DNA from: Mesorhizobium ciceri WSM4083
GTDB lineage: Bacteria > Pseudomonadota > Alphaproteobacteria > Rhizobiales > Rhizobiaceae
Length of the DNA: 64,000 bases
Direction: 5' to 3'
Assembly: GCF_000519305.1 (NCBI RefSeq)
Contig: NZ_KI912610.1
Coordinates: forward strand, 527,948 to 591,947
Shown here: positions 8,918-16,657 of the stretch, one piece after another
How the letters are laid out: every line of letters starts with the position of its first letter
How positions within the stretch are numbered: the stretch's first letter is position 1
Translations under genes and position numbers: made by a program
Notes under the pieces: generated by a model
Seen by the model: only the letters and a program-made list of their open reading frames with translations
Told to the model about the DNA's origin: nothing
Databases searched by the model: none

Positions 8918-9547
8918 ATGGCCGATCTGTTCACCCTTTCCGCACCCGATCTGGCAGCGCTTTTGTGCAGCCGGGTCTGCCACGATATCATCTCGCCGGT
9001 CGGCGCGATCAACAACGGGCTCGAATTGCTTGATGAAGGCGGCGCCGATGAGGACGCCATGAAGCTGATCCGTCAGAGCGCCCGCAACGCTTCGGCCCGC
9101 CTTCAGTTCGCCCGCATCGCCTTCGGCGCCGCCGGCTCGGCCGGCATGTTGATCGATACCGGCGATGCCGAAGCGGTCGCCATCGCCTTCCTCAAGAACG
9201 AAAAGCCGGAACTGACCTGGAACGGGCCCCGCGCGTTGCTGCCCAAGAACAAGGTCAAGCTGCTGCTCAACCTGATCCTCGTCGCCAATGCCGCCATTCC
9301 GCGCGGCGGCAAGCTTTCCGTGACGCTGGAAAATCTTGAGACCGAACCGCGTTTCGCGCTTGCGTCGGCTGGCCCGATGCTGCGTGTGCCGCCGAAATTC
9401 CTCGAACTGCATTCCGGCCACAAGCCGGAGGAGCCGATCGACGCGCATTCCGTGCAGCCCTATTACACGCTGCTTCTGGCGCGCGAAGCCGGAATGACGA
9501 TATCGATCCACGCGACGCCGGAAGAAATCGTGCTTTCGGCGGCCTGA
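8918..9547 (+). CDS. chpT: Histidine phosphotransferase ChpT
   Basis: Phosphotransferase of 209 residues that passes phosphate from the hybrid kinase CckA to CtrA and CpdR. The phospho-accepting His22 is in SRVCHDIISPVGAINNGLEL, the hallmark of ChpT; a degenerate ATPase-like (Bergerat-fold) C-terminal half follows, which in ChpT lacks catalysis and serves as a dimer and docking surface. The ATG at 8918 fits the ChpT N-terminus; an in-frame GTG at 8891 is less likely. Divergent from eipA and about 1 kb from ctrA, matching the order known in Brucella. Confidence 0.9.
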   Translation: MADLFTLSAPDLAALLCSRVCHDIISPVGAINNGLELLDEGGADEDAMKLIRQSARNASARLQFARIAFGAAGSAGMLIDTGDAEAVAIAFLKNEKPELTWNGPRALLPKNKVKLLLNLILVANAAIPRGGKLSVTLENLETEPRFALASAGPMLRVPPKFLELHSGHKPEEPIDAHSVQPYYTLLLAREAGMTISIHATPEEIVLSAA

Positions 9548-9785
9548 TTGCGCAGCCGATAGAGCGAAGTATTTTTACATTGAAATCTGTAATTCCAGCT
9601 CATCGACTTGAGATGCGTCTGGTTGTCCAGGCAGTGGCAAAGCATTCGTGAATAAAAGCAGGCATCTGCCGATCTTTGTAAAAATTTTACCTAACGCCTT
9701 TTCAGCTTCTTTACCAGATTGGCCTATGGTCGTCCTGGATGCCCCTGACGCTACCGGACTGCCAGAAGGCAAAGAGGACCCGGAA

Positions 9786-10190
9786 ATGAAACGCTGCATG
9801 TTCGTCGACGATTCAAGCGTCATCAGGAAGGTTGCAAAACGCATCCTGGGCGGCTCCGAAATGATTGTCATCGAGGCCGCCAGCGGACTTGACGCGCTGG
9901 AGATGTGCGCCGCCGACATGCCCGACATCATCGTCGTCGATGGCGCCTTGCCCGACGTACCGGCGGTCGATCTCATCCGTCGCGTCCGCGCCATGGAGAG
10001 CCCGATAAGGCCGCAGATCCTGATTTCCCTGGTCGAGCTCGATATTGCTTCGATCATGCGGGCCAAGCGAGCCGGCGCCCAGGGCTATCTCTTGAAGCCG
10101 TTCAACCGCCCGCAGCTGCTCGAGCGCTTTCGCACCTTGAAGAGCGCACCTGATTCGGCACCCTTGAGCAATTCCAGAAAAAGTGCGTGA
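9786..10190 (+). CDS. Single-domain response regulator between chpT and ctrA
   Basis: CheY-like receiver of 134 residues without an output domain. The acidic pair Asp8/Asp9, phospho-acceptor Asp52 (in IIVVDGALPDV) and the conserved Lys in YLLKPF are all present, so it should be phosphorylatable. Its place between the ChpT phosphotransferase and its target CtrA suggests it takes part in the same phosphorelay, perhaps as a competing receiver, but it is neither a clear DivK nor a clear CpdR by the motifs I can see. The start at 9786 follows an AGAGG site. Its C-terminal NSRKSA tail and stop are encoded by a fragment of the dispersed repeat. Confidence 0.82.
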   Translation: MKRCMFVDDSSVIRKVAKRILGGSEMIVIEAASGLDALEMCAADMPDIIVVDGALPDVPAVDLIRRVRAMESPIRPQILISLVELDIASIMRAKRAGAQGYLLKPFNRPQLLERFRTLKSAPDSAPLSNSRKSA

Positions 10191-10196
10191 CGGTTT
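10165..10196. repeat. Fragment of dispersed rhizobial repeat
   Basis: GAGCAATTCCAGAAAAAGTG followed by CGTGACGGTTT closely matches the left end of the element at 6547-6648. It provides the last codons and stop of the response-regulator gene. Confidence 0.6.
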
Positions 10197-10242
10197 CCTG
10201 CTCGGAAGCCCAAAAACAGACCCTTACCAGCCGTCATGCAAA

Positions 10243-10266
10243 AACCCGGCCGAAGCCGGGTTTTTT
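10243..10266. terminator. Rho-independent terminator (bidirectional)
   Basis: Stem AACCCGGC / GCCGGGTT with a CGAA tetraloop, followed by a run of six T on the plus strand and preceded by A residues that give a U run on the minus strand. It lies between the convergent response-regulator and ctrA genes and can end both transcripts. Confidence 0.9.
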
Positions 10267-10296
10267 ATTGAAAAGATTCGAACGATTGGTCGTCGC

Positions 10297-10992
10297 TCAG
10301 GCGCTGACGCGAATGTCTTCCGGTTCGCGCAGCACATAGCCGCGCCCCCAGACCGTTTCAATGTAGTTCTGACCGCCCGATGCCGCGTCGAGCTTTTTGC
10401 GGAGCTTGCAGATGAAGACGTCGATGATTTTCAGCTCAGGCTCGTCCATGCCGCCATAGAGGTGGTTGAGGAACATTTCCTTGGTCAGCGTGGTGCCTTT
10501 GCGCAGCGAAAGCAACTCCAGCATCTGGTATTCCTTGCCGGTCAGGTGCACGCGCTGGCCGCCGACTTCGACGGTCTTGGCATCGAGATTGACCACCAGG
10601 TCGCCAGTGGTGATGACCGACTGGGCGTGGCCCTTGGAGCGCCGCACAATGGCATGAATGCGGGCAACCAGCTCATCCTTGTGGAACGGCTTGGTCATGT
10701 AGTCGTCGGCGCCGAAGCCGAGGCCGCGCACCTTGTCCTCGATGCCGGCCATGCCGGAGAGGATGAGAATAGGTGTTTTGACCTTGGAAAGGCGAAGCGT
10801 TCTCAAGACCTCGTAGCCCGACATGTCAGGCAGGTTGAGATCGAGAAGAATGATATCGTAGTCGTAGAGCTTGCCTAGATCGACGCCCTCTTCACCGAGA
10901 TCGGTCGTGTAGACGTTGAAACTTTCCGATTTCAGCATCAGTTCGATGCTTTGTGCGGTTGCACTGTCATCTTCTATCAGCAGAACACGCAT
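10297..10992 (-). CDS. ctrA: Cell-cycle master response regulator CtrA
   Basis: OmpR-type response regulator of 231 residues that controls replication, division and flagellar genes in alphaproteobacteria. The receiver holds Asp8/Asp9 and phospho-acceptor Asp51 (ILLDLNLPDMSGYEVLRT), with Lys in MTKPFHKDEL. The winged-helix DNA-binding domain (about residues 125-225) includes the highly conserved LTGKEYQMLELLSLRKGTTL and KIIDVFICKLRKKL segments that are diagnostic for CtrA. The C-terminus is DIRVSA rather than the Caulobacter Ala-Ala degron, though it still ends in Ala. Upstream DNA has GANTC and CtrA-like sites. Confidence 0.97.
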   Translation of the reverse strand: MRVLLIEDDSATAQSIELMLKSESFNVYTTDLGEEGVDLGKLYDYDIILLDLNLPDMSGYEVLRTLRLSKVKTPILILSGMAGIEDKVRGLGFGADDYMTKPFHKDELVARIHAIVRRSKGHAQSVITTGDLVVNLDAKTVEVGGQRVHLTGKEYQMLELLSLRKGTTLTKEMFLNHLYGGMDEPELKIIDVFICKLRKKLDAASGGQNYIETVWGRGYVLREPEDIRVSA

Positions 10993-11444
10993 TTCATTCC
11001 CCTTTTCTGCTGCCGGACCATTTCACGACCCGTCCGGATCCGGAGCAGTGGTTGCCTTGTGCAGAGGCTGCCATTGAATGGTTAATAAATCCTAATTTCC
11101 CGTCCATGACGGTATCAGATTTTTTAACCTCTTTCTACACCCTCTTGAATCTAATAACGAATCTCAGAACCAAATTCCTAATGCAACACATTAACAACCT
11201 GGACTAAGCGACTCCAGGGACTCATCGACGTCGCTTCCGCATCGGTGGCCGGAATTTTTACCCGGCCTTAAGTCCTGACCCGTATGATTAACAATGCCCG
11301 TAAACGAATGGTTACCGCCGGCAAAAAACTTTAGGGTTTTGTTTCCCATAGTTCGGGGAAAGGCAGTGGACACGGGTGCGGCCTGGGCGTTTCCAGGTGG
11401 TTTGGACGATATGTGCGGGTGTGCGTTTCCGGGAGTACCGAATC
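10993..11444. promoter_or_regulatory. Divergent ctrA/fliJ-like control region with four GANTC sites
   Basis: 452 bp with no gene. Four CcrM methylation sites (GANTC) are clustered at 11147, 11159, 11210 and 11219. A CtrA-type half-site, TTAACCAT read on the minus strand, is at 11078-11085, and TTAA-rich stretches lie at 11122-11126 and 11191-11194. In related bacteria ctrA is controlled by CcrM methylation state and by CtrA itself. The half facing the fliJ-like gene has GATTAACAATG and GAATGGTTACC near 11285-11315. Confidence 0.65.
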
Positions 11445-11822
11445 ATGAAGTCACGTGAAAACCTCGTTCGGCTGAAACAGTTTCAGGTGAATGAGAAGCG
11501 GCGGCAGCTGCTGCAGCTCGACATGATGATCGCCGAGTTCGAACGCATGGCCGTCGAGCTGGAGCTTCAGATCACCGCCGAGGAAAAGAAGGCCGGCATC
11601 ACCGACATCAACCATTTCGCCTATCCGACCTTCGCCAAGGCGGCTCGCCTGCGCCGCGACAACCTCAGGAATTCCCAAAGCGACCTCGCCCAGCAGCGAA
11701 GCGCCGCCGAATCATTACTCGGCGAAGCTGAAGCGGAGCTTTCCAAGGCGGAAATGCTGGAATCGCGCGACACGAAGATCCGCGAAGCGGAAGTCGGTGG
11801 CCGCAGTGCCATGATCGGCTAA
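11445..11822 (+). CDS. FliJ-like flagellar export chaperone
   Basis: Coiled-coil protein of 125 residues with the FliJ-style N-terminus SRENLVRLKQFQVNEKRRQL and heptads over almost the whole length, plus a short break around residues 50-65. FliJ escorts export substrates to the flagellar FliI ATPase gate. Rhizobial genomes commonly carry a gene of this type divergent from ctrA (recall), and CtrA controls flagellar genes, which supports the call. Length is slightly below typical FliJ. The ATG at 11445 is chosen because the upstream part of the frame has no homology-like sequence. An alternative is an unrelated small coiled-coil protein. Confidence 0.65.
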   Translation: MKSRENLVRLKQFQVNEKRRQLLQLDMMIAEFERMAVELELQITAEEKKAGITDINHFAYPTFAKAARLRRDNLRNSQSDLAQQRSAAESLLGEAEAELSKAEMLESRDTKIREAEVGGRSAMIG

Positions 11823-11908
11823 TACCCCGCCGTTGGCGGCGTCAACGCTCGCCATCGGGCCGGCGCATTGTCGCGGCTTGCGGCTCCGGCGGGAAAAATG
11901 AACCCGCC

Positions 11909-12307
11909 CTACGCGGCCCAATCCCCTTCACTCTCGGCAATTGCCCTTGCACGGGCATCCTTGATATCCGGAGCATGCTGCTCCGCCCATGACCTGATCT
12001 GGGTAAGCAGCCCCGCCAGGTTCTGGCCGAGCTCGGTCAATTCATATTCGACCCGCGGCGGAATGACCGGGAAGATCTCCCGCCGCACCAGTCCGTCGCG
12101 CTCGAGCACCCGCAGCGTCTGCGTCAGCATCTTCGGCGTGATGCCTTCGAGCTTGCGGGCGAGCTCGCCATTGCGCAGCCGGCCTTTGCGCAGCGCGCAA
12201 ACCACCAGATAGACCCATTTGCTGGCCAGCATCTCCAGCACGGTGTGCGAAGGACACGTTCGCCGGAACGCGTCATAGCCGAAACCGCAATCATCTTCAC
12301 TATCCAT
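11909..12307 (-). CDS. HxlR-family transcriptional regulator
   Basis: Winged-helix regulator of 132 residues. The HxlR pattern is complete: Cys19 in FRRTCPSHTVLEMLASKW, KMLTQTLRVLERDGLVRREI as the recognition helix and wing, and YELTELGQNL near the end. HxlR proteins often sense reactive electrophiles or oxidants through the N-terminal cysteine and control an adjacent oxidoreductase gene; here the divergent neighbour is a quinone-reductase-like MDR. A perfect inverted repeat in the shared promoter (12354-12370) is a candidate operator. Confidence 0.88.
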   Translation of the reverse strand: MDSEDDCGFGYDAFRRTCPSHTVLEMLASKWVYLVVCALRKGRLRNGELARKLEGITPKMLTQTLRVLERDGLVRREIFPVIPPRVEYELTELGQNLAGLLTQIRSWAEQHAPDIKDARARAIAESEGDWAA

Positions 12308-12353
12308 AAGGTGCGTATATATCAGGAAGGTACATACTGGACAAGGGACTATT

Positions 12354-12370
12354 ACTATCCAAATGATAGT
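12354..12370. promoter_or_regulatory. Candidate HxlR operator
   Basis: Perfect dyad ACTATC-CAAAT-GATAGT in the divergent promoter, 28 bp before the MDR start. The half-element ACTATCCA also occurs at 12299-12306, over the regulator's own start codon, so occupancy of both could repress both genes. Confidence 0.5.
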
Positions 12371-12397
12371 GGCATCAACCGAGCAGGAGATATCTCA

Positions 12398-13324
12398 ATG
12401 CATGCCGTTATCCAGAATTCCGTCGGCGGACCCGACGTCCTTGTCATCGCCCATCAGCCGGATCCCACGCCGGAGGCCGGCGAAGTGCTGGTTCGCGTCA
12501 AGGTCGCGGGCATCAATCCGGTCGACGGCGCCGTCCGTGCCGGCTACTACCCCTTGCTCGGCGAGCCGCCCTTCATCCTGGGTTGGGATATCTCGGGAAC
12601 TGTCGAAGCGCTTGGCGCCGGCGTCACCGGCTTCAAGATCGGCGACGAGGTGTTCGGGATGCCGCGCTTTCCCAAGCAGGCGGCGGCCTATGCCGAGCTG
12701 GTTGCCGTACCTGCCGATCAAATCGCACTGAAGCCGAAGGGCGCGGACCACCTCCAGGCCGGGGCCTTGCCGCTTGCCGGCCTCACCGCCTGGCAAGGGC
12801 TTGTTCGCCACGGCCGACTGAAATCGGATCAGCGCGTATTGGTGCATGCGGGAGCCGGCGGCGTCGGTCATCTGGCGGTGCAGATCGCCAAGGCGCGCGG
12901 CGCCTACGTTGTCGCCACGGCCAGCCCGGCCAAGCTCGATTTCGTCCGCAAACTTGGCGCCGACGAGGTCATCGACTACACCAAGGGCGATTTCACCGAC
13001 CAGGTTCGCGATATCGATCTGGTGCTGGATCCAATGGGCGGCGACCATGCCGAGAGGTCGCTGAAGGTGCTCAAGCGTGGCGGCGTGCTGGTGTCATTGC
13101 TCGACGTCAGCGACAACACAAGGGCCGAAGCCGGTGCGCGAGACATCCGGGTCGAGCGTATGTCCGTCGTGCCCGACAGGGAGGGCCTGGTGGAACTGGC
13201 TCGGTTGATCGATGCCAACAAGCTCACCGTCCATGTGGCGAAGAGCTTCCCGCTGGACCAGGCGGGGGCCGCTCACGCCTTCCTCGCCGCCAAGCCGATC
13301 GGCAAGGTTGCACTGACCGTCTGA
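12398..13324 (+). CDS. NADP-dependent medium-chain oxidoreductase (quinone reductase-like, zinc-free MDR)
   Basis: MDR-superfamily protein of 308 residues. The N-terminal GroES-like domain (MHAVIQNSVGGPDVL...PFILGWDISG) lacks the zinc-binding cysteine cluster, and the Rossmann motif VHAGAGGVGHLAVQIAKARG follows at about residue 150. Such proteins reduce quinones or enones with NADPH. The ATG at 12398 follows GCAGGAG; the frame is open further upstream but that part overlaps the divergent regulator. Divergent from an HxlR regulator, which probably derepresses it under electrophile stress (inference from gene pairing). Confidence 0.85.
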   Translation: MHAVIQNSVGGPDVLVIAHQPDPTPEAGEVLVRVKVAGINPVDGAVRAGYYPLLGEPPFILGWDISGTVEALGAGVTGFKIGDEVFGMPRFPKQAAAYAELVAVPADQIALKPKGADHLQAGALPLAGLTAWQGLVRHGRLKSDQRVLVHAGAGGVGHLAVQIAKARGAYVVATASPAKLDFVRKLGADEVIDYTKGDFTDQVRDIDLVLDPMGGDHAERSLKVLKRGGVLVSLLDVSDNTRAEAGARDIRVERMSVVPDREGLVELARLIDANKLTVHVAKSFPLDQAGAAHAFLAAKPIGKVALTV

Positions 13325-13365
13325 GCGCCAGGCTCGTTTCCAGAACGAAAAGCATTTTGGAAAAC

Positions 13366-13397
13366 ACGAAGGGCGCGGGGTTAGCCGCGCCCTTCGT
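13366..13397. terminator. Strong stem-loop between convergent genes
   Basis: Perfect 13-bp stem ACGAAGGGCGCGG / CCGCGCCCTTCGT with a 6-nt loop, between the 3' ends of the MDR gene and sciP. No long T run follows on the plus strand; on the minus strand a T-rich stretch follows shortly after. It likely terminates sciP and possibly both. Confidence 0.7.
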
Positions 13398-13412
13398 CTA
13401 AATTCGCAATGG

Positions 13413-13688
13413 TCAGTGCCGGTATTGCTGGATGCGTGTCGTGCGCAGCCCGGCAAGGCCATATTCGTCGATCGACGCCTGCCAGGACAGGAATTCCTCG
13501 GTGGTGAGCTTGTAGCGTTGGCATGCCTCGTCCAGGCTCAAAAGCCCGCCGCGCACGGCCGCAACCACTTCCGCCTTGCGCCGGATAACCCAGCGACGTG
13601 TATTGGTCGGCGGCAGATCGGCAATCGTAAGAGGGCTGCCGTCAGGCCCGATAACATATTTGACTCTCGGTCTAACCAGATCGGTCAT
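13413..13688 (-). CDS. sciP: CtrA inhibitor SciP (DUF1153)
   Basis: Small helix-turn-helix protein of 91 residues. The DUF1153 signature is complete: YVIGPDGSPLTIADLPP, then TRRWVIRRKAEVVAAVRGGL, then SLDEACQRYKLTTEEFLSWQ. In Caulobacter, SciP binds CtrA and blocks activation of CtrA target promoters in G1; it is conserved in Rhizobiales. It lies about 2.5 kb from ctrA on the same strand, so the window holds the regulator, its phosphodonor and its inhibitor close together. Confidence 0.93.
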   Translation of the reverse strand: MTDLVRPRVKYVIGPDGSPLTIADLPPTNTRRWVIRRKAEVVAAVRGGLLSLDEACQRYKLTTEEFLSWQASIDEYGLAGLRTTRIQQYRH

Positions 13689-13976
13689 CGTACTCTCTAC
13701 AAAAAACTCAAAGACCCAATCCCCGCCACGTTACCGCCACAGCTTTAAAAATTGCCTAAGCAGACCCTAATGACTAGGTAAGGATCATGAACGCCGCGTT
13801 AGTCTTTTCGCCGGCATTTGAAACATCTGCCCGCAAACCCTGATTGGCCGGGGAAAATGCATCCCTTGGCGGAGATCGGCCGCAACCGGTGAATCGCCCT
13901 GCACGCTGGCGCGCCGGTAAAGCTTGACCTATATTCTCGACATTGGCATTGAGGCGCCGCGCAGAACGAAAGCATC

Positions 13977-15167
13977 ATGAACAGTCTCGATCTTCCCGGA
14001 CGTCCCGAAAACACCCGCATCGTCGTCGCCATGTCGGGCGGTGTCGATTCCTCGGTCGTCGCCGGCCTGCTGAAGCGCGAGGGCTACGACGTCGTCGGCG
14101 TCACCTTGCAGCTCTACGACCACGGCGCGGCGACGCACCGGGCCGGCTCATGCTGCGCCGGACAGGACATCGACGATGCCCGCCGTGTCTCCGAGACGCT
14201 CGGCATCCCCCACTATGTGCTCGACTACGAGGAGCGCTTCCGCAAGGCGGTCATCGATCCCTTCGCCGAGAGCTACGTCGCCGGCGAGACGCCGATCCCG
14301 TGCGTTTCCTGCAATCAGACGGTGAAGTTCGCCGACCTCCTGGCCACCGCCAAGGAGCTCGGCGCCGACGCGCTGGCCACCGGCCACTACATCCGTTCCG
14401 GCGCCAATGGCGCCCACCGCGCTCTCTACCGTCCGGTCGACGCCGACCGTGACCAGAGCTATTTCCTGTTCGCCACCACGCAGGCGCAGATCGATTATCT
14501 GCGCTTTCCCCTCGGCGGCCTGTCGAAGCCCCAGGTTCGCGCCATCGCCGAGGAGATGGGGCTGGCGGTTGCCGCCAAGCAGGACAGCCAGGACATCTGC
14601 TTCGTGCCGCAGGGCAAGTATTCCGACATCATCGCCAAGCTGAAGCCAACCGCGGCCAATTCGGGCGACATCGTCCACATCGACGGCCGCGTGCTCGGCC
14701 GCCATGAGGGCATCCTGCGCTACACGATCGGCCAGCGCCGTGGCATCGGCATCGCGTCCGGCGAGCCACTTTACGTCATCCATCTCGATGCCGACCGCGC
14801 TCGTGTCGTGGTTGGCCCGCGCGAGGCGCTGGAGACGCACAAGATCTATCTGCGCAATATGAACTGGCTGGGCGACGGACCGCTCACAGACGTCCCTGCT
14901 GGCGGCCTGGAACTGTTCGCCAAGGTCCGCTCGACGCGACCGCCGCGCCCGGCCGTGCTGCATCATCGTGCCGGTGCCACATGGGTGGAACTGGTTGACG
15001 GCGAGTCCGGCATCGCGCCGGGCCAGGCCTGCGTGCTCTACTCCGATGACGGCAACGAAGCCCGCGTGTTCGGCGGCGGCTTCATCGAGCGTTCGGAGCG
15101 TGGCGCCGAGGCCGAGGCCATGCTGACCCGGCTTGCCGCCAGGCCGGCCCAAATTCCTGCCGAATAA
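13977..15167 (+). CDS. mnmA: tRNA-specific 2-thiouridylase MnmA
   Basis: ATP-dependent enzyme of 396 residues that 2-thiolates the wobble uridine of tRNA-Lys, -Glu and -Gln. The PP-loop SGGVDSS is at residues 20-26. Catalytic Cys109 is in PCVSCN and the second, persulfide-carrying Cys208 is in SQDICFVPQGKY. The tRNA-binding middle domain and C-terminal beta-barrel follow. The rhizobial N-terminal extension of about 10 residues before the PP-loop strand is normal. It has its own upstream region of 288 bp from sciP, in which I saw no clear sigma-70 promoter. Confidence 0.96.
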   Translation: MNSLDLPGRPENTRIVVAMSGGVDSSVVAGLLKREGYDVVGVTLQLYDHGAATHRAGSCCAGQDIDDARRVSETLGIPHYVLDYEERFRKAVIDPFAESYVAGETPIPCVSCNQTVKFADLLATAKELGADALATGHYIRSGANGAHRALYRPVDADRDQSYFLFATTQAQIDYLRFPLGGLSKPQVRAIAEEMGLAVAAKQDSQDICFVPQGKYSDIIAKLKPTAANSGDIVHIDGRVLGRHEGILRYTIGQRRGIGIASGEPLYVIHLDADRARVVVGPREALETHKIYLRNMNWLGDGPLTDVPAGGLELFAKVRSTRPPRPAVLHHRAGATWVELVDGESGIAPGQACVLYSDDGNEARVFGGGFIERSERGAEAEAMLTRLAARPAQIPAE

Positions 15168-15192
15168 GATTCCCGCCGAATAATTCGCGCTT

Positions 15193-16167
15193 TTAGGAAT
15201 TCGACTTGGTGTGCGTGACCGTGCCGGCGGTCAGGATGCGCAGCACCCTGATGGCTTCCTCGCCGCTGGTACGCGGTTCGGCACGCGTCTCGATGCACTG
15301 GATGAAATGCTCCAGCTCGCGTGTCAGCGGCATGCCCTGGGCAACCGCGACATAGGACGGTTCATTGGTGGTGAAGGCCCATTGGCCGCTGTCCTGCCAC
15401 ACCGCGTGACGGTAGACGGCCAGCTTGCGTTCCCATGGCTCGACGTCGTCGAACACCGCCATCGCCTTGGTGCCGACCACGGTCAGCCGCCGCTCGCGAT
15501 AGGGATTGAGACGCGAGGTGAAGAGATGGCTGCGCAGGCCGTTGGGGAAGCGCATGTGCAGATGCGCGAAGTCGCTGAGATTGTCGAGCAGGGCGGCCCC
15601 CTCGCCGCGCACCTCGATCGGCTCTGTGCCGGTGATCGCCAGGATCATCGACAGATCGTGCGGCGCCAGGTCCCACAGCGCGTCGTTCTCTGTGTGGAAC
15701 TTGCCGAGGCCGAGCCGGTGCGAGTGGATGTAGCGGACTTCGCCGAGTTCGCCCTTGTCGATCAGCCCTTTCAGCGTCTCGAATGCGGGATGGAACCGCA
15801 GGACATGGCCGACCATGAAGACGCGGCCATTGTCCTTGGCCGCCTGCACCGCACGCTCGGCATCCGCCACAGTCAGCGCGATCGGCTTTTCCACCAGCAC
15901 GTCCTTGCCGCCCTCGACGGCACGCACGGCAAGGTCGGCATGGAATTGCGGCGGCAGTGCCATGACAATGGCGTCGATATCGTCACGGACGAACAGCTGG
16001 TCCGGCTCGATCGCCAGGCAGTCCTGCTCGCTGGCGAAGCCTTCCGCGCGGGCCCGGTTGGTGTCGGAGACCGCGTGCAGCGCGCCGAGCGCCTTGAGAG
16101 TGCGGATGTGGTTGCTGCCCCAGTATCCGCAACCGAGGACTGCTATGCGCGGCTTCATCTGTTTCAA
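15193..16167 (-). CDS. Gfo/Idh/MocA-family NAD(P)-dependent oxidoreductase
   Basis: Oxidoreductase of 324 residues. The Rossmann motif VLGCGYWGSNHIRTL begins at residue 9, the family EKP motif is in VLVEKPIAL, and the catalytic-region residues are in LAPHDLSMIL (His as usual in sugar or inositol dehydrogenases). The substrate cannot be told; similar proteins act on sugar nucleotides or aminosugars in surface polysaccharide synthesis. Stop codons of this gene and mnmA are 25 bp apart (convergent). No neighbouring sugar gene helps narrow the role. Confidence 0.82.
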   Translation of the reverse strand: MKQMKPRIAVLGCGYWGSNHIRTLKALGALHAVSDTNRARAEGFASEQDCLAIEPDQLFVRDDIDAIVMALPPQFHADLAVRAVEGGKDVLVEKPIALTVADAERAVQAAKDNGRVFMVGHVLRFHPAFETLKGLIDKGELGEVRYIHSHRLGLGKFHTENDALWDLAPHDLSMILAITGTEPIEVRGEGAALLDNLSDFAHLHMRFPNGLRSHLFTSRLNPYRERRLTVVGTKAMAVFDDVEPWERKLAVYRHAVWQDSGQWAFTTNEPSYVAVAQGMPLTRELEHFIQCIETRAEPRTSGEEAIRVLRILTAGTVTHTKSNS

Positions 16168-16298
16168 ACTCTAAAAACTCGTGGCCGAGACATAGCGACG
16201 TGCCCCTTCGAACTCAACCCCGGCGGCGGCAACCAAATGTCCGCACGGCAAAGCTTTTCGATAATGACGATAAGCCGGCAAGCCGGTTGCTTCGAAGC

Positions 16299-16327
16299 TT
16301 GACAGGTTCACCCTCCCAACCTTATAT
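16299..16327 (+). promoter_or_regulatory. Sigma-70-type promoter for tRNA-Met
   Basis: TTGACA (16299-16304), a 17-bp spacer and TTATAT (16322-16327) form a near-consensus promoter. Transcription would begin around 16334, about 65 bp before the tRNA. Confidence 0.7.
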
Positions 16328-16399
16328 CCGCGCGACCTTGGCGAACGCCCCCCGACATGCCTTTCGATTTGAGGCGGATTTCGGGTCTTTCGCCGCCCT

Positions 16400-16476
16400 G
16401 GCGGGGTAGCTCAGTTGGTTAGAGCACGGGAATCATAATCCTGGGGTCGGGGGTTCAAGTCCCTCTCCCGCTACCA
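16400..16476 (+). tRNA. tRNA-Met (CAT anticodon), elongator type
   Basis: 77 nt folding as a complete cloverleaf: acceptor GGCGGGG pairing with TCCCGCT, D arm GCTC...GAGC, anticodon stem CGGGA/TCCTG with loop ATCATAA (CAT at 16434-16436), T arm with loop TTCAAGT, and an encoded CCA end. The G1-U72-type first pair and overall sequence match elongator tRNA-Met rather than initiator. No integrase or duplicated 3' end lies nearby. Confidence 0.95.
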
Positions 16477-16657
16477 AAATCCAGTTAAGCCATTGAAATG
16501 GCTAAAAAATTTATACGCAATGGTAGCGCTTCTGGTTGAAATTGTTCAATAATTTCAATGCGGCGCCATCGTGCTCCTCCCCTGGTAGAGACGAGAAGAG
16601 TAACGCGTTCCTCGCTTGGACGAGGATTAATCCCGATTGCATCGCTCGGACCTCGAC

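Noticed and set aside
16400..16476. tRNA-Met as an attachment site for an integrated island that includes the demethylase genes
   Set aside because: No integrase gene and no second copy of the tRNA 3' end was seen downstream, so integration at this tRNA is unsupported.
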